NCBI RefSeq assembly: GCF_000744105.1
Contig: NZ_JQLH01000001.1
Location: 1,550,001 to 1,614,000, forward strand
Origin: Maribacter forsetii DSM 18668
GTDB lineage: Bacteria; Bacteroidota; Bacteroidia; Flavobacteriales; Flavobacteriaceae
Direction of reading: 5' to 3'
Length of the DNA: 64,000 bases
Both the position numbers and the translations under genes were made by a program. The notes beneath the pieces are model-generated. The model did no database searches and was not told where the DNA came from. It saw only the letters and a list, made by a program, of their open reading frames with translations. This document shows positions 25,003 to 34,500 of the stretch, one piece after another; position 1 is the stretch's first letter; the number at the start of each line of letters is the position of its first letter.

Positions 25003-26292
25003 TCATGGAAAAATACCACGTTGTACGTACGCCTCTTCTAATCTTTCAATAGCGATTACAAAGGCAGCGGTACGCATGTCTACTTTTCTCTTTTTCGATG
25101 TTTCTAGAACGGTTGTAAAAGATTCTTTCATTTTCTTTTCCAGCTTTTCCATGACCTCGTCTAAAGACCATATTTCGCCATTTCGGTTCTGTAACCACTC
25201 AAAGTAGCTGCCAATTACACCACCAGAATTGCAAAGAATATCAGGAATGATGTCGATGCCTTTTTTCAATAGAATTTCTTCAGCATCTACATCTGTAGGT
25301 CCGTTGGCACCTTCGGCAATTAAATAAGCTTTTATCTTGTTGGCATTTTTAGGCGTAATCTGGTTACCTAATGCAGCAGGTATACATATATCACAGTCTA
25401 AAGAAAAGAAATCTTTGCTATTGATCGTTCTTGCTTTTGCATAGCCAAGAATACTGCCTTTATTGCCCTTAGCGTATGCTAATAATTGATCTACATCTAT
25501 ACCTTCTTCATTTGCTATACTACCATAGGCATCTTGGACCGCGGTTAAAATGGCACCTTCGTTGACCAAGAAATAGGCTGCCCAATACCCAACATTACCA
25601 AAACCTTGTACTATGAATTTTTTGTCCTTTAAATCTACATTATGACTTTCTGCCCAAAATTTAATAGTAAGAAATACTCCATATCCCGTAGCTCTATCAC
25701 GACCTTTTGAGCCACCCGCACCAATAGGTTTACCTGTAACTACGTGCATATTGGTAGACCGTTCTGCAGGAGATTTGGTAGACATATAGGTGTCTAAAAT
25801 CCAAGCCATGGTCTGCGGATTGGTATTTACATCTGGTGCAGGAATATCTAATTCCGGACCAATATTATCTCCTAATGCGTAGGTGAACCTTCTGGTTATA
25901 CGTTCTAATTCAGAATTTGAATATTTGTTTGGGTCTAGTTGAATTCCACCCTTGGCACCACCATATGGCAAACCTGCCAAAGAGGTTTTCCAGGTCATCC
26001 ACATTGCCAGTGCTTTTGCTGCATCTATATCAACGGTAGGGTGATAACGTAAGCCGCCCTTATACGGCCCCAATGCATTGTTATGCTGTACACGATAACC
26101 GGTAAAAATTTCCACTTCACCATTATCCATCCGAACAGGAAAATGTACAACGATCTCATTATTTGTTACCTCAAGAATTTTTCTAATATTGGCGTTTAGG
26201 TCAATAATATCTGCGGCATTATCAAATTGTCGCATTACATTGTCTAGCATGCCTTGTTTAGGCGCTTTTTTAGATGCTACTTTTGCTATCAT
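25003..26292 (-). CDS. Glu/Leu/Phe/Val dehydrogenase (glutamate dehydrogenase-like)
   Basis: The 429-residue protein has the substrate-binding segment GPYKGGLRYHPTVDIDAAKA followed by TSLAGLPYGGAKGGI with the catalytic lysine. The Rossmann fold holds VQGFGNVGYWAAYFLVNEGA. LPYGGAKGGI and GFGNVG are diagnostic. The family interconverts glutamate and 2-oxoglutarate with NAD(P), linking carbon and nitrogen metabolism. The length is typical of hexameric bacterial enzymes. The upstream 66-residue cysteine protein is 5 bp away, so the two are probably co-transcribed. Being in a stress block suggests a role in starvation nitrogen handling; that is inference. Confidence 0.95.
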   Translation of the reverse strand: MIAKVASKKAPKQGMLDNVMRQFDNAADIIDLNANIRKILEVTNNEIVVHFPVRMDNGEVEIFTGYRVQHNNALGPYKGGLRYHPTVDIDAAKALAMWMTWKTSLAGLPYGGAKGGIQLDPNKYSNSELERITRRFTYALGDNIGPELDIPAPDVNTNPQTMAWILDTYMSTKSPAERSTNMHVVTGKPIGAGGSKGRDRATGYGVFLTIKFWAESHNVDLKDKKFIVQGFGNVGYWAAYFLVNEGAILTAVQDAYGSIANEEGIDVDQLLAYAKGNKGSILGYAKARTINSKDFFSLDCDICIPAALGNQITPKNANKIKAYLIAEGANGPTDVDAEEILLKKGIDIIPDILCNSGGVIGSYFEWLQNRNGEIWSLDEVMEKLEKKMKESFTTVLETSKKRKVDMRTAAFVIAIERLEEAYVQRGIFP

Positions 26293-26297
26293 TCTAT

Positions 26298-26498
26298 TTA
26301 GTTTAAGACTAATTCTTTGTTTAATTCACTACTAGACATTTCATTAGATACTACCAAAACGGGTTCGTTAGTGATATCTAGAAAATGAAAATATTCGCTG
26401 CACGCATAAATGCTATTCTTGTTTATTGTTAATGAACAGTATGTAGCGTGGGTACATGTTGAGCATATGCTCCGCATATAATTTTTCATCGAGCTCAT
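26298..26498 (-). CDS. Small cysteine-rich protein upstream of glutamate dehydrogenase
   Basis: The 66-residue protein has CSTCTHATYCSLTINKNSIY followed by ACSEYF. This is a C-x2-C-x5-C ... C pattern typical of a small zinc or Fe-S binding knuckle. No signal peptide. The C-terminal part (LVVSNEMSSSELNKELVLN) is acidic and polar. It lies 5 bp before the glutamate dehydrogenase gene and 23 bp after the four-helix-bundle membrane gene. An accessory or regulatory role for the dehydrogenase is possible but unproven. The start at 26498 is one of several ATGs (26498, 26489, 26477). Confidence 0.6.
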   Translation of the reverse strand: MSSMKNYMRSICSTCTHATYCSLTINKNSIYACSEYFHFLDITNEPVLVVSNEMSSSELNKELVLN

Positions 26499-26521
26499 AT
26501 TAAGATGTATTTGATTGCCCC

Positions 26522-27148
26522 TTAATCTAGGACGGATTCTTTAGTTTTTATGGGATAAAAAATTAATGCCAACAAGGCAACGCCAATACATATTAAAAAG
26601 CCAAGTGATAATCTAGATAGTAGTAAGTTGCTTTCTAAAGCTTTGTTAGAAAGCTGTGTCATTTGCTTGCTTTCTTTTAATTGTATTGTTGCCAGTACAT
26701 CTAATTTTTCATCTATTTTTTTTAGAGTTTGTAGTGAGAGTAATGCAACCCCATTGCTAAGATTATCTTGGGATTGTAAAACCTTGTTTTCAAATGTTTT
26801 AAGTTTATGGAACTGAGAAGTTAATTCGTTTAGTGCACTATATTCTTTAGTAGTTAGTTCTGTTAGCGCAAAATCTGAAAGTAATTTTTCTGCTTTCTCG
26901 TTTTCAGTTGCTAGATCAGTAAAATTCTCTTCAGTTATAAATCGTAGTTTTTTTGTGTGGAAAATATTGTTCAATTGATAAATGTAATCTTGAACTTTAA
27001 CCCTATCATCATATACAGAATTTACGGTGTTCTGTAGCGTAGAAAAATGTCTATGATATAATCTATTAGAACCCAACACCAATAAAAACGCGATGGCCAA
27101 TATAAAGCCGGCATGTAATCTTTGCGATGTTTTTAGTTTTATAAACAT
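26522..27148 (-). CDS. Four-helix-bundle membrane sensor-like protein
   Basis: The 208-residue protein has a first transmembrane helix at about residues 13-30 (GFILAIAFLLVLGSNRLY) and a second at about 178-198 (LLSRLSLGFLICIGVALLALIF). The intervening part (about 35-175) is a coiled, helical domain like the 4HB_MCP ligand-binding sensor of chemoreceptors and kinases. No cytoplasmic signalling domain follows; only a short tail (YPIKTKESVLD). It could be a stand-alone sensor or a subunit of another protein. It leads the unit 27148-26498-25003. Confidence 0.7.
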   Translation of the reverse strand: MFIKLKTSQRLHAGFILAIAFLLVLGSNRLYHRHFSTLQNTVNSVYDDRVKVQDYIYQLNNIFHTKKLRFITEENFTDLATENEKAEKLLSDFALTELTTKEYSALNELTSQFHKLKTFENKVLQSQDNLSNGVALLSLQTLKKIDEKLDVLATIQLKESKQMTQLSNKALESNLLLSRLSLGFLICIGVALLALIFYPIKTKESVLD

Positions 27149-27200
27149 GAGTTTAGTTCTAGGGTTATGAATAAATTTGAAAGTGCTACTTTTAAAAGAA

Positions 27201-27257
27201 ATCCACTTGGTTGATTCTTAATAAATCAGCCAACTTATTTATAGAAGCCAAGTGGAT
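27201..27257. other. Inverted repeat
   Basis: ATCCACTTGG (27201-27210) and CCAAGTGGAT (27248-27257) form a 10-bp perfect dyad with a 37-bp loop between the genes at 26522-27148 and 27278-27637. There is no long T-run directly after it on either strand, so it may be a regulatory dyad or a weak terminator. Confidence 0.45.
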
Positions 27258-27277
27258 CATCAACCAACTAAAAAAAA

Positions 27278-27637
27278 TTATAGAGCTTGTAATTCACCCG
27301 ATGTAATGGCGTCTTTATAGTCTGCAGTAACAACAGTATGACTATTGAAAAAACGACCACCATCATTGCGTTTAATTTTAATTTGTGTAGTACCGTCTTT
27401 TAACTCCTTAACTGCTGTTACTACAACTTCTTCGCCATGGGCACGCCTATAATTGGCTATGCCACCACGCTTAATAATGAAGTTTTCTCTTGGAAAATCT
27501 ATGTGTTTATATTTGTTAGATTCTGGTTTTCCAATTTCAAAAACATCACCGACGTTAACCTCGGTTTGGTTTGTAGTGTTGCTTTGAGCGTTTAATAGAC
27601 TTACTGAAAATAATAGAGTAATTGCGTATTTTAACAT
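27278..27637 (-). CDS. Exported hypothetical protein
   Basis: The 119-residue protein has a signal peptide (MLKYAITLLFSVSLLNAQS). A beta-rich mature part follows (VNVGDVFEIGKPESNKYKHI, FIIKRGGIANYRRAHGEEV, TQIKIKRNDGGRFFNSHTVV). The repeated short strands suggest a small SH3-like or dystroglycan-like envelope domain. I recognise no family. It lies 17 bp after the stop of the GreA/GreB-like gene, and a sigma-54 promoter lies upstream of that gene. The two are therefore probably one sigma-54-driven transcript. Confidence 0.65.
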   Translation of the reverse strand: MLKYAITLLFSVSLLNAQSNTTNQTEVNVGDVFEIGKPESNKYKHIDFPRENFIIKRGGIANYRRAHGEEVVVTAVKELKDGTTQIKIKRNDGGRFFNSHTVVTADYKDAITSGELQAL

Positions 27638-27654
27638 AATTGAATAATTTATAA

Positions 27655-28101
27655 TTAATGAATAGTTTCTTTTTTGGTCTTTTGATCTTCAGTTGTGTTT
27701 TTGTTGGCTGTATTTGATTGGTTAACTTTTGTTATTTTCAATGATATAAGGTCTCCTGGTAGTCCGTATGAAATTTTATCCCCAACGGCACGCCCAATAA
27801 CAGAGGCGCCTAAACTACTGATGACAGAAATTTTATTATTCTTAACGTCTACTTCGTTAGGCGATACGATCTGAAACGTTTGCCGTATACCAGATGCACC
27901 GCTAACTTTTAGAATAGTGTTTAATGTGATAATATCGAACGGAATATCTTCGGCTTTTAAACACATAGCGATATTCATATTTTGAGTTAGAATTTCTAAC
28001 ACGTTTTTATGTGCATAGTCTTCTATGGTAACATTGTGTTCTAGATACTTTTTAATTATCAAGAACTCACTTTCTTCAAAAACGAGACTGCCGTATTTCA
28101 T
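27655..28101 (-). CDS. GreA/GreB-family protein (second copy)
   Basis: This is a second Rnk-like GreA/GreB protein of about 148 residues. The C-terminal FKBP-like domain is visible (KISVISSLGASVIGRAVGDK followed by ISYGLPGDLISLKITKVNQ). The frame opens at 28128, but the ATG at 28101 (MKYGSLVFEESEF) matches the start of the paralogue at 24412-24831 (MKYGNLVIEKKEY). It has a longer polar tail (NTANKNTTEDQKTKK). A near-consensus -24/-12 promoter sits at 28171-28186, giving a leader of about 59 nt from a predicted start site near 28160. Two 19-bp dyads lie further upstream. Confidence 0.87.
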   Translation of the reverse strand: MKYGSLVFEESEFLIIKKYLEHNVTIEDYAHKNVLEILTQNMNIAMCLKAEDIPFDIITLNTILKVSGASGIRQTFQIVSPNEVDVKNNKISVISSLGASVIGRAVGDKISYGLPGDLISLKITKVNQSNTANKNTTEDQKTKKETIH

Positions 28102-28170
28102 CTGTTGCCTTTTAAATAATATCACCAACTACTAGAACTATTTCTTATAGTTTCTGTTTGTGGTCTATTA

Positions 28171-28186
28171 TGCAATTGATGTGCCT
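28171..28186 (-). promoter_or_regulatory. Sigma-54 (-24/-12) promoter
   Basis: On the minus strand the bases read AGGCACATCAATTGCA. That is GGCAC, five bases, then TTGCA, matching the sigma-54 consensus (TGGCACNNNNNTTGCW) at all invariant positions. The GG falls at -25/-24 and the GC at -13/-12 for a start site near 28160. It is 70 bp upstream of the GreA/GreB-family ATG at 28101. The sigma-54 response regulator gene ends 127 bp further upstream. Confidence 0.75.
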
Positions 28187-28272
28187 AGTATGAAATTAAA
28201 ATGCAGGTAATTTTGTAAATACCTGATATTCAGTTAATTGTTTTCGATAATAATTTGAGTAATTTTTTTTAA

Positions 28273-28310
28273 TTGGGGAGAAATTACCCAACTGGGGAGG
28301 GAATACCCGG
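28273..28310. promoter_or_regulatory. Two abutting 19-bp dyads (candidate enhancer sites)
   Basis: TTGGGGAGAAATTACCCAA (28273-28291) and CTGGGGAGGGAATACCCGG (28292-28310) are directly adjacent. Each has the form [TC]TGGG-N9-CCC[AG][AG] and the two share 13 of 19 bases. Relative to the predicted start near 28160 their centres are at about -122 and -141. This is the normal position for sites bound by a sigma-54 activator. They lie immediately downstream of the stop codon of the NtrC-type regulator. Confidence 0.6.
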
Positions 28311-28312
28311 TG

Positions 28313-29638
28313 TTATTTTAATTTTTCACGCAGGGTTTTGCGATCTATTTGAAGAATTTTAGCAGCTTTGGTTTTGTTGCCTTTTGTGTGAGCTAATACG
28401 CGTTGTATATATTCTTTTTCCATGGTACGTAGCGGGCGTAATTCGTTCTCTGGAAAATCAATCTGGTACTTTAAAAATTCGGGTAGATCTTTTACTTCAA
28501 TACTACCATCTGCCATAATTACGGCACGTTGTATTATGTTCTCTAACTCCCTAATATTTCCAGGCCAATTGTATCGCTGCAGTATTTGTAATGCTTCTGG
28601 AGAAATACGAAGTAACCGATCTTTAAATTCTATACCGTATTTACGTAAAAATTTTTCCGTCAAAATAGCAATATCAGATTTACGTTCGCGTAGGGGAGGC
28701 ACATTGATTTCTACAACAGTTAATCTGTAATACAAATCTTCTCTAAAGGTATTGTTCTTAATTTCTTCCAGTAAATTGGCATTGGTTGCCGCAATTATAC
28801 GGATATCTACTTTTTCAACCTTTTGTGAACCTACTCTGGTAATTTCTTTTTCTTGAAGAGCGCGTAGTAATTTGGTCTGTACGGCTAAGGATGCTGTACC
28901 AATTTCATCTAAAAACAAGGTGCCGCCTTTTGCAGCTTGAAAAAAGCCGTTTCTATTTTCGTTGGCACCTGTAAAGGCACCTTTTATATACCCGAAAAGT
29001 TCAGCTTCTTGAAGATTTTCTGGTATGGCGGCGCAGTTAACGGCTATAAATGGCTCTCTAGAAAACTTACCTGAATAATGAATAGCCCTCGCAACCAACT
29101 CTTTACCCGTACCACTTTCACCGGTAACTATTACTGTAGCCTTATTATCTTTTACGCGTTCAATGATATTGGTAACCTTTTTAAAAGCTTCAGATGCACC
29201 TACCATATCTGAATACGTATTCGCGTTAGTTTTTACATGGACGCTTTTTGCTTTTTTACGGGATGCATTTTGCGTAAGTGCCTTTTCAACAGCTTCTTTT
29301 AATTCTGCTTTAGTGAAGGGTTTGGTTAAATAATCTGTAGCGCCTGATTTTATAACTTCTAAAGTTCCTTCTACAGATGGGTAACCAGTAACCACAAGTT
29401 TCGGAATCTCAGGATAATGCTCGTTTGCGAACTTCAATAATTGGAGTCCGTCTATTTCAGGCATTTGTATATCGGTAATAATCAGGTCAATGAACGTATC
29501 CTTTAGAATGAATAAGGCTTCTTTTACAGAAACTGCTTTATAGGTATGGTAGTCCATAGACTTCAAGTGCCTTTGTAATAGCTCTAAGATATCTATGTCA
29601 TCATCTACTATAAGAATGTTCTCTTTGCGCAAATCCAT
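28313..29638 (-). CDS. Sigma-54-dependent response regulator (NtrC family)
   Basis: The 441-residue protein has a receiver domain (residues about 5-120) with the phosphoacceptor D56 in LIITDIQMPE. The AAA+ domain (about 145-375) contains Walker A GESGTGKE, the sigma-54 contact loop GAFTGA, and the R-finger region. A Fis-type helix-turn-helix follows at the end (EKEYIQRVLAHTKGNKTKAAK). GAFTGA means it should activate sigma-54 RNA polymerase. It lies 2 bp after the histidine kinase gene. The sigma-54 promoter and two dyad sites just downstream of its stop codon are its likely targets. The signal is unknown. Confidence 0.95.
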   Translation of the reverse strand: MDLRKENILIVDDDIDILELLQRHLKSMDYHTYKAVSVKEALFILKDTFIDLIITDIQMPEIDGLQLLKFANEHYPEIPKLVVTGYPSVEGTLEVIKSGATDYLTKPFTKAELKEAVEKALTQNASRKKAKSVHVKTNANTYSDMVGASEAFKKVTNIIERVKDNKATVIVTGESGTGKELVARAIHYSGKFSREPFIAVNCAAIPENLQEAELFGYIKGAFTGANENRNGFFQAAKGGTLFLDEIGTASLAVQTKLLRALQEKEITRVGSQKVEKVDIRIIAATNANLLEEIKNNTFREDLYYRLTVVEINVPPLRERKSDIAILTEKFLRKYGIEFKDRLLRISPEALQILQRYNWPGNIRELENIIQRAVIMADGSIEVKDLPEFLKYQIDFPENELRPLRTMEKEYIQRVLAHTKGNKTKAAKILQIDRKTLREKLK

Positions 29639-29640
29639 AA

Positions 29641-30729
29641 TTACAATTTAGGAAAGTCTACGGTAAATATAGTCCCTTTCGGTGTATTTGGTTTGTGTTC
29701 TATTTTACCTTTATGGCTGGTAATAATTCCATGTACAACACTTAGCCCCAAGCCAGAGCCTTCTCCAATAGGTTTAGAAGTAAAAAAGGGTTCAAATACC
29801 TTGTCTTCTAATTCGGTCGGTATACCTTTTCCTTCATCAGCAATTTCAATACGTATATAATTTTCGGTCTCTAGTACATGTACGTTTATAGTGCTACTAT
29901 TGGGAGAATAGTAGATGGCATTCATGATTAAATTGAATAGTACCTGTGTCATTTGAACAGTATCTGCCCTAAGTTCAATATCATTATTGTCAAACGCTTT
30001 GGTCAGTTTTAGATTTTTAGCCCGTAAAGAAGGTTCAAGTAGTTTTATAACACTGATCACTAGTGGGTTCAGCTTTACCATCTTCATTTCTTGTGGCATT
30101 TCGCAGGCAAAGAACATTAGCTTTTTTACTATTTCTCGGCTAAAAATAGCACTGTCCATTATTTTTTCAAGGTCTCTAACGGTCTCTTTGTCCGTAATTT
30201 TATCAGTCAATAATTCAGCAAAACCAAGAATATTTGCTAGGGGCGTATTTAGCTCATGAGCAATTCCTGCGGTAATTTCACCAAGAATATGTAAACGGTC
30301 TGTACGCTCCATCTTTCTTCTAGTGATGGCTTCACTATCACGTATTTGTTTACGTTCAATTAGATTACCAATATCTAAGGCTACGTTATTTAGTAACGTC
30401 TGTTCTTCAATCAAAAAATCGTCAAGGGTATATGTATTTGAAGGGTAGCCAACTAATACTTCACCTTCCACTTTATTAAACACTTTAATTTTAGAAGCTA
30501 AACTGACCATATCAGGTGTAAAATCATCGGTCTGCACTTGGTATTCACTGGTTTTTAAAAAGACTTCGGTAACATTTTCATATTGCCAAGCTCTTTTAAG
30601 ACAATATGCGATAGCTTCTAACGAAGCATCTAATTGATCATAATCAGAATTAACTATTATAGAGGTGACCTCATAAAGACAGGTAAGTTCCTTTACACGT
30701 TCTTTTAATTTATCTTCAGCTGTGTTCAT
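29641..30729 (-). CDS. Sensor histidine kinase (GAF-like + HisKA/HATPase)
   Basis: The 362-residue kinase has an N-terminal GAF-like sensor domain (about residues 10-125) with no membrane helix. The HisKA dimerisation helix carries H158 in ITAGIAHELNTPLANILGFA. The HATPase domain has the N box NLIMNAIYYSP, G1 DEGKGIP, the F box FEPFFTS and G2 GEGSGLGLSVVHG. It is soluble, so it senses a cytoplasmic signal. It is followed after 2 bp by the NtrC-type response regulator, forming a two-component pair. A full promoter (30824-30854) lies upstream of the ATG at 30729. Confidence 0.94.
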   Translation of the reverse strand: MNTAEDKLKERVKELTCLYEVTSIIVNSDYDQLDASLEAIAYCLKRAWQYENVTEVFLKTSEYQVQTDDFTPDMVSLASKIKVFNKVEGEVLVGYPSNTYTLDDFLIEEQTLLNNVALDIGNLIERKQIRDSEAITRRKMERTDRLHILGEITAGIAHELNTPLANILGFAELLTDKITDKETVRDLEKIMDSAIFSREIVKKLMFFACEMPQEMKMVKLNPLVISVIKLLEPSLRAKNLKLTKAFDNNDIELRADTVQMTQVLFNLIMNAIYYSPNSSTINVHVLETENYIRIEIADEGKGIPTELEDKVFEPFFTSKPIGEGSGLGLSVVHGIITSHKGKIEHKPNTPKGTIFTVDFPKL

Positions 30730-30823
30730 ACTACTTTCCTTTCTAACCTAAAGTTCAACAATTTTCAGGAAATTATAAAATATGACGTATTTAAATCTTT
30801 TCTTTAACAGGTTTGAGTAGATA

Positions 30824-30854
30824 CAAATCTAAGAGGGTGATAATTAAAATTCAA
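30824..30854 (-). promoter_or_regulatory. Promoter of the kinase/regulator operon
   Basis: CAAATCTA at 30824-30831 reads TAGATTTG on the minus strand, an exact TAnnTTTG -7 element. CAA at 30852-30854 reads TTG, the -33 element, with a 20-bp spacer. Both halves and the spacing match Bacteroidetes promoters. The predicted leader to the ATG at 30729 is about 90 nt. Confidence 0.6.
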
Positions 30855-31235
30855 ATTAAAAATAACACCAATTCTAGAATATGGATTATTTAAATTTTAT
30901 AGCAACTATAATTAATATTTTTTATTAGGATTTTTGTAGGAATTGCTGGTTGACCAATTTAAGGTGCGACTGCTTTTTACACTTGTTCGCAATTTTTTCA
31001 GTGATTTTAAAACTCTAATATTTTATCCAAAAAGTCCCGGTATCATTGACTTTATAATGAAAACTGCTTTTTTTGACTAATTCTCTGGAATTACAAAAAC
31101 TTGTTAACTACTGCTATAGTTGAGATTATCGATAAAAGGTAATAAAATTAAAATCATACGCATTAGATTTTGAGTATTTGGCATACAACTATCTTCAGTT
31201 CACAACAAAAAATATAACACCTGTTAGTCTTCAAT

Positions 31236-31243
31236 TAGATTTG
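31236..31243 (+). promoter_or_regulatory. Possible -7 element for the first giant gene
   Basis: TAGATTTG is an exact TAnnTTTG match. No TTG lies 17-23 bp upstream, so it is incomplete. It would give a leader of about 330-380 nt to the giant gene. Confidence 0.3.
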
Positions 31244-31578
31244 TAATTATAACAATTAATTTGTAGTCCTATATCTAATTTCAGTGTAGTTCTATAATAT
31301 TTAACACTAACCATAAATACCATGTTTTCAAAAAACGTTCCCTTTTTTCTAACACTGAATTCTTCCCAAGTACAGCTAAAGATTTATAGCTGCCCAAATG
31401 TTAAACCTTTAATTATTTGTTGAAATAAGCATCTTTGAGAATAGGATTTCGATTCAAAAATGAAATTGCTATTAACTTAAACAAGCGTTTCGTTTAATAA
31501 GTTGATTTGGCTATAGTTTCATCTAAACTTCATTTTTGATTTTAACCAATAATTCTCTTTAATTAAAAAGGTTGAAAA

Positions 31579-34500
31579 ATGCCTTGCAACACAAAAAAAA
31601 TTAATGATTTTACTTCTATTATAATGAAAAAGAATATTAATAACCTTGAAGATAAATCCTTCAAAAGATTCAATACTTCAGTTAAATTGTTTTTTACCGT
31701 CTTAATTATATTGATGATCGGTGAGGATTTAGTGGCTCAATCTCAGCCTGTATTTCCTAATACACAAGTTCTAGTTCAAGGAACAGCAAATCAACCAGGT
31801 GCTGTCTACAGAATAGATGATGTAGCTTTAAATGTAAATGGGTCTACGCAAGATGTAGATGCACTATTAACTTTAGTATCATTTACAGGAACACCGGTTG
31901 TTGGAGATGTAGATAATACACAATTTGTGCAAAATAGATTTGAACCGACGATTACTTATGATACAGCCGGTGAGGCGGTTAGGTGGAGAATGCAATTTAT
32001 AGTTGCCGGATCTTCAGATGCTAATATTGCCGATGCGGTACCTGTACCGTTAGATACTTATACTTTAGAGATTATAGATTTAGATGCTCAAGAATGGGCA
32101 GAGGTTATTGTTCCTCAAAGTTATGAACTAGCTGGAACGGCTCAACCAGAAACAATTATAACAACTAGTGCAGGTACGATTCCAAATTCTATAAGATTTA
32201 CTAGTGCTAACATTACTGATCCAGGGGTAAGTACTGCAAACACGAGGTCAATAGTAAAAGTTAATTATGTTAATGTTAGTGTTGTTGATTTTACGTTAGG
32301 GCGTGATAATGCAGACCCTTCTACAACTAGAAATATTTCCGTAGGATTTTTAGGAGAGGTAACATTTTCAAACCCAAATACGGTAGTGGTAAATACACCA
32401 CCAAGTGTGGTTAACTCTTCTACTTCAACAACAATAAATACAGCAAGTAATTCAGTAAATTTATTAACTGGAGCTTCAGATAATGAAGGCAATATTGATC
32501 CATCAACAATTTACCTATTAGATCCTAATGATGAATTAAATACGGGTAATCCTGGAAATTCATTAACAATACCAAATGAGGGTACCTATGTTGTTGACAA
32601 CTCAGGTAATATAGTATTTACACCTGTATTTGGGTTTGTGGGAGATTCAACAATAAACTTTAGAGTAGAAGATGTTCCTGGAGCTTCATCTAACGAAGGA
32701 GTTTTTACGGTAACCGTTACAGGAGCATGTTCCATAACAGCTATTGATTCAACAAACGAATCTAGTTGTAATGATAATGGTACTGCTATTGATATAAATG
32801 ATGATACGTTTACAGCAGATATTACAGTAACCTTCATAAATACTCCTGTAACAGGAACTTTAGATTTAACAGGAGATGGTTCTGATTCTGTTTCGGTTGT
32901 AGGCTTAACTTCACCACATACATTTATTGGGGTAGAATTACCTGCCAATGGAAGCGAAATATCGTTAACTGCTACATTTTCGTCACAATCAGCATGTTCT
33001 TTTACAGATAATTCGGTAGTGAATTCACCTTTTGAATGTAGCGATGAAAATTGTTCAGATGTTATTCCTCCCGGCAGTCCTTCTAATTTTTTAAATTCAG
33101 GAGAGGTTTCTTTCGATATTACGAATCCGGGTACAAATACCTCTGCCAAAACATTTAATTCAATAACTGTTGAAGGAGAAACTTTTTCAGAATTATTGGT
33201 TCCTGATAATATTTCATATTCTTATAATACCGCCTCTGCGGGTAACCAACAAATCATTGAAAATGGTATAGATGGATCTAATATAACAGATGATCCCTCT
33301 ATTTTTGATCCAGCTTTAATTGATGCAAATACAGATAGAAACCTAAATCATTACTTTAGAAATGATGGAAGCATTTTTGCTTCTGATTATGTGAATTTTA
33401 AGTTCAACTATGACATTAATGCAGCTTCTAATCGATATGTAGTTATTACAGAACGTAATGGTAATAATACTATGGAAGTACAAGCTATAGATGCTAATGG
33501 AGATGTCATAGGTACTGCACGACCAGTTTTACGAAAAACTGACCCTGGTACAACTTATATAGATACTGGTGTGCCAAATGATAATGGACAAAACATCTTT
33601 GCTACAGTTTATCCTTTGACAGCATTTGTAGGGTCTAATGTTCCTATTAATGGGGTTAGAATAACACAATCTGGTGCTAATGGAGGTGATGGAGGTGATG
33701 GTAAAGTGTTTATTGTTTACAATCCTTTCTTTTTAACGCCTCCTCCAACGATTTCATTAACAACAACGGTTACACAGCCTACATGCCCTTCTAACCAAGG
33801 TGCTATTGATATTGTTGCTACAAGCAATGGTGGTGGAGCTTTAGAATATAGTATTAATGGTTCTTCAGGGCCTTGGCAAAATTCAAGTTCTTTTAGTCCT
33901 GGTCCTGGATCTTACACAGCAGCTGTACGTTATGTGGGAGCTCCTTTATGTATGAATGTGGATTCTAATTCAGTTTCATTGACCGATGCTAGCTGTAACC
34001 CTGGTCCGGTTGCAGGTGATGAAAATGAAACAACTCCTGAAGATGTTAATGTGGTTATTGATTTAACAAATGATGATACGGATGACGATGGTGTAGATGA
34101 TGCCACTATTGATTTAGATCCAGTTACAGCTGGTCAACAAACAACTCTTACGGTTTCGGGTGAGGGTACATTTACAAATAATGGTGATGGTACTATTACT
34201 TTTGACCCTTTACCTACTTTTATTGGTACTTCATCAATAAGTTATATAGTAAATGATAATCTAGGAAATACCTCAAATACTGCAAATATCGATGTAAGCG
34301 TTTTACCAGACAATGACAAAGATGGTATTCCAAATACCGTAGATCTTGATGATGATAATGATGGAATTTTAGATACAGAGGAAACAGGAGATACAGATGG
34401 TGATGGTATACCAGATAGTATTGATTTAGATTCTGATAATGATGGTATTCCAGATATTATAGAAGCTGGTGGTATAGATACAGATGGTGACGGTCATATA

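Larger units (their letters stand above)
30730..31578. other. Intergenic region between the kinase and the first giant gene
   Basis: This 849-bp AT-rich region separates the divergent kinase gene and the plus-strand giant gene. It contains the kinase promoter at 30824-30854 and a TAGATTTG (-7-like) at 31236-31243 that might serve the giant gene with a leader of about 330 nt. A 34-codon frame from the ATG at 31321 has no support. I see no RNA gene. Confidence 0.5.

Noticed and set aside
27201..27257. Inverted repeat considered as a rho-independent terminator
   Set aside because: The loop is 37 bp and no T-run follows the stem directly, so it is reported only as an inverted repeat.
31321..31425. 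34-codon frame before the first giant gene
   Set aside because: Too short, no motif and no start signal; compatible with chance in AT-rich DNA.
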